64,000 bases of DNA, from assembly GCF_015207605.1 (NCBI RefSeq), contig NZ_JADEWO010000017.1, positions 1 through 64,000 on the forward strand. Reading direction: 5' to 3'. The stretch's first letter is position 1. The number at the start of each line of letters is the position of its first letter. Made by a program: the position numbers and the translations under genes. The DNA is from Oculatella sp. LEGE 06141. GTDB lineage: Bacteria > Cyanobacteriota > Cyanobacteriia > Elainellales > Elainellaceae. The notes under the pieces were generated by a model. That model was not told the origin of the DNA and did not search any database. It was given only the letters and a program-made list of their open reading frames with translations. This document shows positions 37,282 through 45,790 of this stretch, piece after piece.

Positions 37282-37785
37282 CTAGCAATCGTCGTTGCGG
37301 ATACTGCCGTCGGGCATAACAGTGTTGCAGAATTTAGCTCCTGATAAATCAGCCCCGTCTATCTGAACATCCTGTAGATTAGCTTGCCGTAGATTCGCCC
37401 AACACAATTTGGCGTTCTGCAAGTTGGCACCGCGCAAGTTGGCACCGCACAAATACGTGTGGCTGAGGTTGGTATTGTTCAGATTGGCATCCCACAGGTC
37501 AGCCTGGATCAGACTAGCCCGACGCAAATCGGCATGTTGCAAATCGGCACCGTGTAATATTGCTTTATTCAAGAATGCGCCGCGCAGGTCGGCTTTGCTC
37601 AGGTTGCTGCAATACAGATTCGCTTCTGTCAAATTCGCTTGAGACAAATTAGCCTGCTGTAAATTAACTTTGATCAAATTGATTCGGCTCAGGTTAGTTT
37701 GATGCAAATTTGCTTTGCTCAGGTTCTCCCGACGAAAGTTTCTCTCTCCAAACTGATAATGCCGTTTCAATTGCTCAATATTCAT
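37282..37785 (-). CDS. Pentapeptide-repeat protein
   Basis: A 167-residue protein almost wholly made of A(D/N)LxX pentapeptides from residue 20 to 155, for example NLSKANLHQTNLSRINL, which fold into a right-handed quadrilateral beta-helix. No signal peptide or membrane segment, so cytoplasmic. Such proteins are abundant in cyanobacteria; some mimic DNA, most have no known role. The Cys-rich end (NDDC) is unremarkable. ATG at 37785 is preferred to a TTG two codons upstream. It is 33 bp downstream of the universal stress gene, in the same direction. Confidence 0.88.
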   Translation of the reverse strand: MNIEQLKRHYQFGERNFRRENLSKANLHQTNLSRINLIKVNLQQANLSQANLTEANLYCSNLSKADLRGAFLNKAILHGADLQHADLRRASLIQADLWDANLNNTNLSHTYLCGANLRGANLQNAKLCWANLRQANLQDVQIDGADLSGAKFCNTVMPDGSIRNDDC

Positions 37786-37817
37786 GATCAATAGCCCTAA
37801 TCGCTAACGAGCAGACC

Positions 37818-38312
37818 TTACGTATGGGGGGAAGATGTTCCTTGAACCACTAACACTGAACAGGGCGCATGGTGAATGACATAGTTGCTCACACTGCCCA
37901 ATACAATCTCGGTTAGACCCTTGTGCCCTCGACGACCCAGCACAATTAAGTTAGCGCCCCAATCGTGGGCAACGTCACAAATCCAGGAAGCAGGCTCTCC
38001 GGCTTTACAGCTACACTCAGCCAAAATACCGTGGTCGTGGGCTTGCTGGCAATAGGATTGCAACCACGCTTCTGCTTTAACCAATTGCTGATGTAAGTGG
38101 TCTTGGTGCGATCGCTGCAATGCCCCATAGGTTGCCACGTCGCCAATTGTGCCAACTCCCAAAAAAGGGCCGGTTTGTAGAGATTCATCCCGAACGCTGT
38201 GCAGCAGCAGCAATCGAGATTCGCTACATTGAGCCTGTTGCACCGCTTGTTCAAAAACGAGCGGCGCTTGGGGCGATCGATCGATGGCAACTACAATTTT
38301 TTTAGGTTCCAT
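37818..38312 (-). CDS. Universal stress protein (UspA family)
   Basis: A 164-residue single-domain Usp. N-terminal strand and Asp (KKIVVAIDRSPQA) and the ATP-binding signature GRRGHKGLTEIVLGSVSNYVI with C-terminal APCSVLVV are complete, so it should bind ATP and dimerise. ATG at 38312 is preferred over upstream GTGs because AGGAG lies 8 bp before it. The loop with GPFLGVGTIGDVATYGAL is longer than in minimal Usps. It is probably co-transcribed with the downstream pentapeptide gene. Confidence 0.92.
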   Translation of the reverse strand: MEPKKIVVAIDRSPQAPLVFEQAVQQAQCSESRLLLLHSVRDESLQTGPFLGVGTIGDVATYGALQRSHQDHLHQQLVKAEAWLQSYCQQAHDHGILAECSCKAGEPASWICDVAHDWGANLIVLGRRGHKGLTEIVLGSVSNYVIHHAPCSVLVVQGTSSPHT

Positions 38313-38496
38313 AACCACCACTCCTAAAGAGAGGAGAAATTAGGCCATTTCAACCTGTAATTTTTTGCCAAACGTGAGAGGGGCTTGAAGCAGTTAAGTG
38401 GTCTACTTCTAATTTAAATCTAATGGATTTTTGGAATAAAAAGCTGAATAATTGTGTAAAAGTTACGTTGCAAACCAGGGAGCAATGCAATAAAAG

Positions 38497-39348
38497 TTAA
38501 CCTTTTCCACCTGTAAACGTCACACTTTGAATAAAGTAGCGATTGAAAAAGGCGTAAATACAAATCGCTGGCAGTGTGAAGACCATTGAAGCTGCCATGA
38601 TGTAATTCCAGTAGCTAATGTACTGCCCCTTAAATGTGTTTAGCCCTAAGGGCAACGTAAACATTTCAGGGTCAAATAAAATGACAACAGGCAATAGGAA
38701 ATTATTCCAGCTTCCCATAAAAACAAAAACAGCTTGTGCGGCTAATGCAGGTTTAGCAAGCGGCAGCACAATATGCCAAAAAGTGCCAAAGCGATTGAGT
38801 CCATCCAGTTGAGCGGCTTCTTCCAATTCTTTGGGGAAATTAATAAAAAACTGCCGCATCATGAAGATAAATACGGCGTTGACCATACCAGGTACGATCA
38901 TTCCCTGGTAAGAATTGAGCCAACCCAGCGCTTTTAGAATGAGAAAGGTAGGAATCAGCGTCACCTGAGCCGGGACGGCTAAAACTGCCAGAATCAAAAA
39001 GAACCAGAGGCGATCGCCCCTAAACCGAAGCCGCGCCAATGCATAACCCGCCATTGAATTAAACAGCAGATTAAAGCAGGTAACGCTAATGGCAATCACA
39101 ACGCTGTTTAACAGCCAGCGCAAAAATAACGGTTGCTGAAAAATTTGCCCATAGTTCTCAAGTGTAAATTGTTTTGGCATAAAGCTTAAACCACCGTCAA
39201 CAATTTCGGAAAGTGGTTTAAACGAGGCCGAAAGCGCCCACAAAAACGGGATCAGGGTAACAACTGCATACAGAATTAGCAGTCCGTAGAGCAGAATTTG
39301 AACCCCATATTGATATATAGATAGCTGGGGCGATCGCTTGTCAATCAA
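38497..39348 (-). CDS. Sugar ABC transporter permease (MalG/UgpE type)
   Basis: Inner-membrane permease (283 aa, about six helices) of a carbohydrate uptake CUT1-type ABC transporter. The EAA loop that docks the ATPase is EAAQLDGLNRFGTFWHIVLPLAKPA. The N-terminal LWALSASFKP block is typical of the MalG-side subunit. It follows the partner permease (39434-40342) by 85 bp on the same strand. No ATPase gene is nearby, so a shared UgpC/MsmX-like ATPase is probably used. Confidence 0.93.
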   Translation of the reverse strand: MIDKRSPQLSIYQYGVQILLYGLLILYAVVTLIPFLWALSASFKPLSEIVDGGLSFMPKQFTLENYGQIFQQPLFLRWLLNSVVIAISVTCFNLLFNSMAGYALARLRFRGDRLWFFLILAVLAVPAQVTLIPTFLILKALGWLNSYQGMIVPGMVNAVFIFMMRQFFINFPKELEEAAQLDGLNRFGTFWHIVLPLAKPALAAQAVFVFMGSWNNFLLPVVILFDPEMFTLPLGLNTFKGQYISYWNYIMAASMVFTLPAICIYAFFNRYFIQSVTFTGGKG

Positions 39349-39433
39349 ACATGCCTCCTTTCTTCCAATCGTACGATTGATGTCAATGAACAGCAGCAGT
39401 TAGCTACTCCTATTTTAGGGTAGCCCGTTCAAT

Positions 39434-40342
39434 TTAGTCTGGCGTTTCCTGACCCAGCCAATAGCGTTGAATCAGTGTCAAACTAACAATAATTCCAGCT
39501 AAAAAGAAGGCGATCGCTGCCGCATAGCCCATCTGCAAATTCCGGAAGACGTACTGATAAATTAATAAGACAATCGTCAAGGTTGCGTTGTTGGGTCCCC
39601 CCGTACCGTTTGAAAAGATATAGGACTGATCAAACAGTTGGAAGGTGCCAATGATACCCATCGCAACCACAAAAAAGGTGACGGGTTTGAGCAACGGAAC
39701 AGTGATATAGATAAATTGTTGCCAGGCATTTGCACCATCTAAATCAGCCGCTTCATAAACTGATTGAGGAATATCTTGCAACGCCGCCAAATAAATCACC
39801 ATATAGAACGGAGCCGTTGCCCATATGTTCATGATCATAATGCCCTTCAAAGCAACTGCCGGATCGCCCAACCAGTTGTAAGTCGGCAAACTAAACAGGG
39901 CAAGCAGGTAGTTCAATAAGCCATTGGTGTTGTAAATCCACATAAAAATTAGCGTTAGAACCGCAGAAGATGTCACCGTGGGCAAGAAGAACAGAATGCG
40001 AAACCAATGCTTGCCACGAATGCTGGAATTGAGCAGAACCGCTAACACCAACGCCAGAAGGGTCTGAACTGGAACAACAACTGCAACGTATTCCGCTGTA
40101 TTTCTGAGTGCAATCCAAACGCGATCGTCACCGACTAAGCGAAAGAAATTACGAAACCCAACAAACTCGTATTGAATGTCGCCCAACAATTCTACGTTTT
40201 GAAAAGATAGAAAAACGGCATACAGAATGGGCAATACCACAAACATCCCCAGAACCAACAGCGTTGGCAGCATGAAGGCGTACCCCGCAATGTCTTCTCC
40301 GACGCTGTGTTTTGCACTCGGCTGTCGTCTTGTTCCAACCAT
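39434..40342 (-). CDS. Sugar ABC transporter permease (MalF/UgpA type)
   Basis: Partner permease of 302 residues with six helices; AGYAFMLPTLLVLGMFVVLPILYAVFLSF is the first helix region and EAADLDGANAWQQFIYITVPLLKPV the ATPase-docking EAA loop. It pairs with the MalG-like protein downstream. The binding protein gene (41151-42422) lies upstream on the same strand, separated by a receiver gene on the opposite strand. Substrate: an oligosaccharide or glycerol-phosphate-type sugar, not decidable from sequence. Confidence 0.93.
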   Translation of the reverse strand: MVGTRRQPSAKHSVGEDIAGYAFMLPTLLVLGMFVVLPILYAVFLSFQNVELLGDIQYEFVGFRNFFRLVGDDRVWIALRNTAEYVAVVVPVQTLLALVLAVLLNSSIRGKHWFRILFFLPTVTSSAVLTLIFMWIYNTNGLLNYLLALFSLPTYNWLGDPAVALKGIMIMNIWATAPFYMVIYLAALQDIPQSVYEAADLDGANAWQQFIYITVPLLKPVTFFVVAMGIIGTFQLFDQSYIFSNGTGGPNNATLTIVLLIYQYVFRNLQMGYAAAIAFFLAGIIVSLTLIQRYWLGQETPD

Positions 40343-40696
40343 GAACGTATCCTCGGCTCCAAACCAGCCCGCTGTAGCGATCTAAGGCATCAATGTTGTT
40401 ATGCTACCTTTCACGTAGTGTGCCGCGATCGTCCATTCTGACAACAACCGGAACATGACTATCCAAATTTGCAGCCGTATTAGCTACTACCGCTCACATG
40501 CTCCAGGAGCTACCGGGCTAAAGGTTTAAGCGCTGCGAGAAGCCAAGACAAGGTGAGTGATACTCGGCACTCTATAGAACAGCTTCAGTTATAAAAGTTA
40601 AGCGTCTGTCTTGAGACAGATGCCATTTTGTAACGAAATGGAGACGATGGTTTCAAAAGATTACAAAAAATTAACCTTTGAAATTAGCGCTTTTAT
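40343..40696. other. Intergenic region with repeat fragment and leader hairpins
   Basis: Between the divergent permease and receiver genes. Around 40530-40590 the reverse strand carries GAGTGCCGAGTATCACTC, similar to the repeat at 6.1 kb (minus-oriented decayed copy H). Next, TCTGTC-TTGA-GACAGA (40605-40620) and CCATTT/AAATGG (40623-40628 with 40636-40641) could form two hairpins in the receiver's 5' leader. Confidence 0.45.
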
Positions 40697-41122
40697 ATGC
40701 CAAATGCCCAGATGCATTACATCTTGGTGGTTGACGATCTAGTTGATAACTTATTTCTGCTCCAAACCTTGCTGGAATCTGAAGGATATCGGGTTCAAAC
40801 CGCAGAAAGTGGTGAGGTCGCCCTTGCCACTATAAACGCCACCCCTCCAGATCTAGTTTTGCTTGATGTCATGATGCCCGGAATCGATGGCTACGAAGTT
40901 ACCCGCCGAATCCGTCAAGACAGCCGTTTAGCTTCTGTTCCTATTCTGCTCATTACGGCTCATGATGCCACCAACGCCACCCTAGGTCTAAGCCTTGGTG
41001 CTAACGCTTTTGTTCGCAAGCCACTCGATTTTGATGAATTGATGCAGCGGATGCGATCGCTCCTCCAGGAATACCCACCCTCGCACAAACAGCCCGTTTC
41101 GAGTCATCGCACCCTACGGTGA
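40697..41122 (+). CDS. Single-domain response regulator
   Basis: A 141-residue receiver. Acidic pair D13-D14 (VVDDLVDN), phospho-acceptor Asp57 in LLDVMMPG, Thr in LLITAHD and Lys in FVRKP are complete. The C-terminus after the receiver is a short Ser/His tail (SHKQPVSSHRTLR), so no output domain. It is inserted on the opposite strand between the binding-protein and permease genes of a sugar importer, with a structured leader. Its kinase is unknown. Confidence 0.9.
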   Translation: MPNAQMHYILVVDDLVDNLFLLQTLLESEGYRVQTAESGEVALATINATPPDLVLLDVMMPGIDGYEVTRRIRQDSRLASVPILLITAHDATNATLGLSLGANAFVRKPLDFDELMQRMRSLLQEYPPSHKQPVSSHRTLR

Positions 41123-41150
41123 GCGGCAAACGTGCAGCCCTAGCCAGTAT

Positions 41151-42422
41151 TTATTGGGATTCCCGGATTTGTTGATTAGCAGTTGCTTGTGCCCGCTTTA
41201 TGGCTTGCTCTAGCGGCTGTTCGCCTATCATGGCGCTCACAAACTGGTTGTCAAAATTGCCCATGATAATGGCCGGGTAGCTGCCAACTTGCCAGGGAGT
41301 GGCTGTGTCAACCCCGGCTACAAAGGGCGATCGCAGTGCATCGTTTTCATATCCCATCTCTGCCGCAACAGACTTGCGCGTTGGCAGTGCTGCCCCGGCA
41401 CTCGTCCATTTTTGCATTCCGGTTTTACCCGTAAGATAGGACAGCAAAGTCCACGCTTCTGCTTTATGTTGCGCTTGCTGGCTGATGGCATAGGCCACCG
41501 TAAATACCATGGTGCCAGGCATACCGTTAAGACGGGGAACCGGAGCCACTCCATACTCCAGGTTGGGAAACGTTTCATGCAAGTAGGGGATAGCCCATGC
41601 TCCTTCTAGCACCATTGCCACCTTTCCCTGACCAAACATTTCGCTCCCAGAACTGGTTCCCACATCCGATCGCTGTGCAGACGTGCGATCCTGGCGATAC
41701 TGCTGCACAACCAGTTCTAACCCCTGGATTCCAGCATCAGAGGCAAATGCAGCATAGCCATGCTCATCAACAACCTGGCCTCCGAAGGCTCGAATTTTAT
41801 AAGCCTGCCGAGCCAGCTCTGGGATATCACCAAAACCGTATTGATCGGTTCTGCCATCCTGGTTGCGATCGAGCGTTAACACCTTTGAATCAGCCAGCAG
41901 CTCATCCCAGGTTTGAGGAGGGGCAGATAAGCCTACCTCAGCAAACGCCTGTTTGTTGTAGAACAATGCCAGAGTTGAATAATCTTTGGGCAAGCCATAC
42001 AGTTGCCCCTCGTACCGAAACGGCTCCAGTAATGATTCCTCAAAGTCGGCCAGATCAAACTCTGGTGTGATGTACCCGTCTAATGGCTCCAATACCCCTT
42101 TACTGGCAATGAATGGCGTTTCGAGCGCATCCAGGAAAAATACATCCGGTGCCGCATCGCCTATCATGCGGGTTTTAAGCACGTCCATGTACTGTTCCGC
42201 AATCACTTCATACTTAACGCGAATGTCCGGATGCTCGGCCTCAAACTCTCGCAAAATTTGTGCAAACGCGGCTTGCTCTGCCGGACTCGACCCCCAACCG
42301 CTTAGCGTCACCACAACTGGAGTGGCTCCCTCTGACCGGGGCGACAACAGACCGTGACCGCTAACCAACAGAATAGCGATCGCCAGTACTAAGGCAATGA
42401 ATCCAAGCACTTTAGTGTTCAT
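41151..42422 (-). CDS. Sugar ABC transporter substrate-binding protein
   Basis: Extracytoplasmic solute-binding protein of the MalE/UgpB cluster (423 aa). The N-terminal helix VLGFIALVLAIAILLVSG acts as signal or anchor; there is no lipobox Cys, unlike many relatives. Binding-protein blocks: LSGWGSSPAEQAAFAQIL, MIGDAAPDVFFLD, GLPKDYSTLALFYNK, GKVAMVLEGAWAI and GAALPTRKSV. It should feed the two permeases at 38497-40342. A short EF-hand-like DRNQDGRTDQ loop (residues about 187-196) may bind Ca2+, as seen in some sugar-binding proteins. Confidence 0.92.
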   Translation of the reverse strand: MNTKVLGFIALVLAIAILLVSGHGLLSPRSEGATPVVVTLSGWGSSPAEQAAFAQILREFEAEHPDIRVKYEVIAEQYMDVLKTRMIGDAAPDVFFLDALETPFIASKGVLEPLDGYITPEFDLADFEESLLEPFRYEGQLYGLPKDYSTLALFYNKQAFAEVGLSAPPQTWDELLADSKVLTLDRNQDGRTDQYGFGDIPELARQAYKIRAFGGQVVDEHGYAAFASDAGIQGLELVVQQYRQDRTSAQRSDVGTSSGSEMFGQGKVAMVLEGAWAIPYLHETFPNLEYGVAPVPRLNGMPGTMVFTVAYAISQQAQHKAEAWTLLSYLTGKTGMQKWTSAGAALPTRKSVAAEMGYENDALRSPFVAGVDTATPWQVGSYPAIIMGNFDNQFVSAMIGEQPLEQAIKRAQATANQQIRESQ

Positions 42423-42673
42423 ATCCTTATTCCGGGGTGGGTGGGCATTGCTCGCTCGACAGTATGCTTATCTGACTTATTCCATTACACGTTCGGTTAC
42501 AAGCCCTTAGGAGAAATACGAGCAATTCCTAATTTTTATTGAGAAATGCAAGTTAGAATGACGAAAATCTTTGTCCTTCTTGGTGAGGAATAACCAGCAC
42601 ACCTCAATCTAGCCAGCCTCGCTTGACCCTAGCTGGACGAACAGCGGAATTTTTCACCCATAGTAAAGCAGCG

Positions 42674-44206
42674 ATGAATCTTGTTGAGCTTGAACCCACT
42701 GCTCCTCTTGCTGAAGACATTCCTCCACTAACGAACGCTGACGATACAGACGATACAACTGTTGCCCTGGAGCATCCCTCCAATCAGGTGTCGAGGGATG
42801 CAATTCGCATCAGCCTTAAAGCTTCTACGCTAGACGGTGTCTTTGCTACTATTTTCTCCAATATTGCTGGCGGCGTGTTGTTAAGCAACTTTTTGGTGGA
42901 GTTAGAGGCCAGTGCTGTTGAAATTGGCATGTTGTCGTCTATTCCAATGCTGGTTAATCTCCTGCAACCGTTAGGAGCCTACTTGGCCGACCGCACCACC
43001 AGCCGTCACCACTATTGCCTGTGGATTTTTGGACTGTCTCGCCTGATTTGGCTGGCGTTGGTCGCTGGCGTGGCGATCGCCAGTTGGCACTCGATCGATC
43101 CGCATCAGCTTGTGATTTGCACCTTGCTCATCGTTTTAGCCAGTCATATCCTGGGTGCGTTAGGCAGCGCTTCCTGGCTGAGTTGGATGGCCATATTGGT
43201 TCCCCAACGGCTACGAGGACGGTACTTTGGCGTTCGCAATAGCGCCGCGAGTTTTACCAACTTAGTCTGCGTTCCACTGGCAGGGCTGCTTGTTTCTATG
43301 TGGCCCGGTGGAACACTGCAAGGGTACGGTGTTGTGTTGTTGATTGGCATTGTAGCGGGGTTGCTGAGCTTAGGATTTCAGCACTTTATGGTCGATGTGA
43401 ACCCACAGGTGCAGCAGTTTGCTCCGGCAAAACGGTTTCAAATAACCCATGCCAAATCAGCCAGTGGTGCCGCTGCGGTGCGATCGCTCTATCTCAATCA
43501 AGTGCCTGCCGAACGCGATCGCTCCATCTCAACCCAATCCCCTGATTCAGCACCAGTCCTATGGCAAGATGCTAACTTTCTGACATTTCTGCTTTACTTT
43601 GGCCTGTGGTTCTTTGCCGTCAACCTCAGTGCCCCCTTCTTTAACCTCTACATGCTCGACACCCTCGGCTTGGATGTCAGATGCGTAACGCTGTATAGCA
43701 GCATTCATGCGGGTGCCCACCTGCTCATGCTGATCCTCTGGGGCAAGGTTGCCGATCGCACCGGCAATCGTCCGCTGCTGATCTTAATTGGCATTTTGGT
43801 CGCCATTACCCCACTGTTGTGGCTTGGCACAGGAGCCAACGCGCGCTCGTTGTGGGTATGGTTTCCCCTGTTGCACCTGGTATCGGGCGGAACGTGGGCG
43901 GCAATTGACCTGTGCAGCAACAATATCCAGATGGGCGTTGCGCCCGTTAAGCATCACGCCGCCTATTTTGCGATCGCCGCTGCGGTTGCGGGTGTGATGG
44001 GGGCATTGGGAACAACGCTGGGAGGCTTTGTGGCTCAGTTCGCCAACTATGGTGGTCTACCGGGGCTATTTGCCCTCTCCAGCATGGTACGGCTAGCATC
44101 TTTGCTGCCGTTGATCTTTGTGCAAGAGCAAGGCGGGCGATCGCTAAAACAAGCCTTACTGTTTTTGCTCCCCATTCGCAGACTGGTTCAAACCAATAAC
44201 GTGTAG
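42674..44206 (+). CDS. Major facilitator superfamily transporter
   Basis: A 510-residue MFS protein with 12 predicted helices. After an acidic N-terminal tail of about 40 residues, helix 1 starts at LDGVFATIFSNIAGGVLLSNFL; the motif between helices 2 and 3 is reduced to AYLADRTTSR, and LRGRYFGVRNSAASF lies in the next loop. The central cytoplasmic loop (about 255-300) is long and Ser/Gln-rich. Substrate unknown; the arrangement resembles efflux-type MFS proteins of cyanobacteria. A TTG at 42623 extends the frame by 17 residues, but ATG at 42674 is more likely. It diverges from the sugar-binding protein gene. Confidence 0.85.
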   Translation: MNLVELEPTAPLAEDIPPLTNADDTDDTTVALEHPSNQVSRDAIRISLKASTLDGVFATIFSNIAGGVLLSNFLVELEASAVEIGMLSSIPMLVNLLQPLGAYLADRTTSRHHYCLWIFGLSRLIWLALVAGVAIASWHSIDPHQLVICTLLIVLASHILGALGSASWLSWMAILVPQRLRGRYFGVRNSAASFTNLVCVPLAGLLVSMWPGGTLQGYGVVLLIGIVAGLLSLGFQHFMVDVNPQVQQFAPAKRFQITHAKSASGAAAVRSLYLNQVPAERDRSISTQSPDSAPVLWQDANFLTFLLYFGLWFFAVNLSAPFFNLYMLDTLGLDVRCVTLYSSIHAGAHLLMLILWGKVADRTGNRPLLILIGILVAITPLLWLGTGANARSLWVWFPLLHLVSGGTWAAIDLCSNNIQMGVAPVKHHAAYFAIAAAVAGVMGALGTTLGGFVAQFANYGGLPGLFALSSMVRLASLLPLIFVQEQGGRSLKQALLFLLPIRRLVQTNNV

Positions 44207-44367
44207 CGTCAGCCGTTTTACCGCACCATCTCCTGCACTGAAGACCGAGATGAGAAGGTAAAGAAAATACCTTTCCATAGACAGAAGATCCTGTCCACGG
44301 GTAGAAGCATGTGTGAAGTGAGCCTGTTAAAACGTTGACATTGTCTTACTTAAAATTACTTAAACCC

Positions 44368-45216
44368 ATGCCACAGGATTCTTCAGACTGGATTGAACGG
44401 TTTGCCCGTTTTGGTTTCGCTGCAAAAGGGTTTGTTTATGCTGTTGTTGGTCTTTTAGCCACCCAGGCAGCGATTGGTTCAGGAGGAGATACCACCGATC
44501 CGCAGGGGGCATTGGAAGCGATCGTAACGCAGCCATTTGGCAGAGCTTTACTGGCATTAGTTGGCGTTGGACTGGTGAGCTATGCGTTATGGCGATTGAT
44601 AGAAGCAATACTCGATCCAGGAAATAGCGGAAGCGATGCAAAAGGCTTAGGCAAACGCGCCGGATATGGCCTTAATGCTTTTATTTATTTCGGTATTGCC
44701 TTGGGTGCCATTAAGCTCTCAGGCGGAGCTAACAGCACTGGCAGCGACAGTGAGGCATCTACTCAAGATTGGACAGCCCGCATACTGGAGCAACCCTTCG
44801 GTCAATGGCTGGTTGGGCTGGGAGGCGCACTGGTGATTGGACTGGGATTTTACTATTTCTATAGAGCTTACAAAGCGGAATTTCGCAAAGATTTGAAATG
44901 GCGGGAAATGAACAGCACCGAGCAAACCTGGGTCACTCGCATTGGCCGCATCGGGCATATCGCCAGAGGCATCGTTTTCACAATCATTGGTCTTTTCCTG
45001 ATTCAAGCAGCACGACGATCGGATGCCAGTGAGGCCGTTGGCCTGGGTGGCGCACTAGCCACATTAGCCGAGCAACCTTACGGACCTATTGTGCTGGGTG
45101 TGGTTGCCGTTGGCCTCTTTGCCTATGGGATTTACACCATTTCAGAGGCAAAGTACCGCCGTATCTTTGCCCCTAATGTTGATATGAGTCGGGTCAACAG
45201 CATGATCAATCAGTGA
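44368..45216 (+). CDS. DUF1206 membrane protein
   Basis: A 282-residue membrane protein with three repeated two-helix DUF1206 units: ARFGFAAKGFVYAVVGLLATQAA, AGYGLNAFIYFGIALGAIKL and GRIGHIARGIVFTIIGLFLIQAA each begin a unit, and QPFG/QPYG motifs mark each second helix. Function unknown. ATG at 44368 is chosen over TTG codons upstream because it immediately precedes the conserved region. A possible operon with the MFS gene upstream (161-bp gap) is uncertain. Confidence 0.88.
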   Translation: MPQDSSDWIERFARFGFAAKGFVYAVVGLLATQAAIGSGGDTTDPQGALEAIVTQPFGRALLALVGVGLVSYALWRLIEAILDPGNSGSDAKGLGKRAGYGLNAFIYFGIALGAIKLSGGANSTGSDSEASTQDWTARILEQPFGQWLVGLGGALVIGLGFYYFYRAYKAEFRKDLKWREMNSTEQTWVTRIGRIGHIARGIVFTIIGLFLIQAARRSDASEAVGLGGALATLAEQPYGPIVLGVVAVGLFAYGIYTISEAKYRRIFAPNVDMSRVNSMINQ

Positions 45217-45312
45217 TCCAAAACCGTATCCTGCAACCCTCTAAGGTGGTTTTACATGACAAAGGTAAGCGCAGGACAGCCTGGAATTGTATCAATACAA
45301 ACGAGTCTACAG

Positions 45313-45612
45313 CTAGCCGTCTAGCGATCGCTGAATGCCTGCCACTACTGCCGCCAGGGGTTCTACCGGTTGTGCCACTTCCACCGGAAGCTCAATGTCA
45401 CCGTAATAATCGCTGGCGGCAATTGGCCCGATGGCATCTGTATTCAGGTTAATGCAGCCCGGCTTTTTGGCATACTGACAGACCCTCGCCCACAGTCGGG
45501 CGCGGGTACCCACTGGCCCAGCCGAAAACAAGACCCGCTCTCCTGCTTCAATCTTGACACCGCAAGCAGGACAAACTTCAATATTCGTGTTTTTCATGTC
45601 GCTGTTATCCAT
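45313..45612 (-). CDS. Small zinc-ribbon-like protein, function unknown
   Basis: A 99-residue product with a CPACG knuckle near the N-terminus and a second Cys pair in VCQYAKKPGCIN about 30 residues later, which together could bind one Zn2+. The region between them (GERVLFSAGPVGTRARLWARV) is basic. The C-terminal half is acidic and hydrophobic (DYYGDIELPVEVAQPVEPLAAVVAG). I do not know a function; a nucleic-acid or protein adaptor role is possible. Met6 (45597) is an alternative start. It converges on DUF1206. Confidence 0.65.
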   Translation of the reverse strand: MDNSDMKNTNIEVCPACGVKIEAGERVLFSAGPVGTRARLWARVCQYAKKPGCINLNTDAIGPIAASDYYGDIELPVEVAQPVEPLAAVVAGIQRSLDG

Positions 45613-45790
45613 AACGACATATCCTCTACAGTATTAATTCGATACCTTGTTGTACAACCTGGATTTAAGCAACAGCTTCAGCCTTTGGGGATAAACGTTT
45701 ACCGCACTGGCTAAAATTCATTCTGTGGAGGTATTTCCGGTTGGCCTACCTGCCAGTATTATTCAGCACGTCAATCGCTGATAAATAACC

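Noticed and set aside
41597-42357. Plus-strand frames inside the sugar-binding protein gene
   Set aside because: Antisense shadows with Pro/His/Gln-rich composition.
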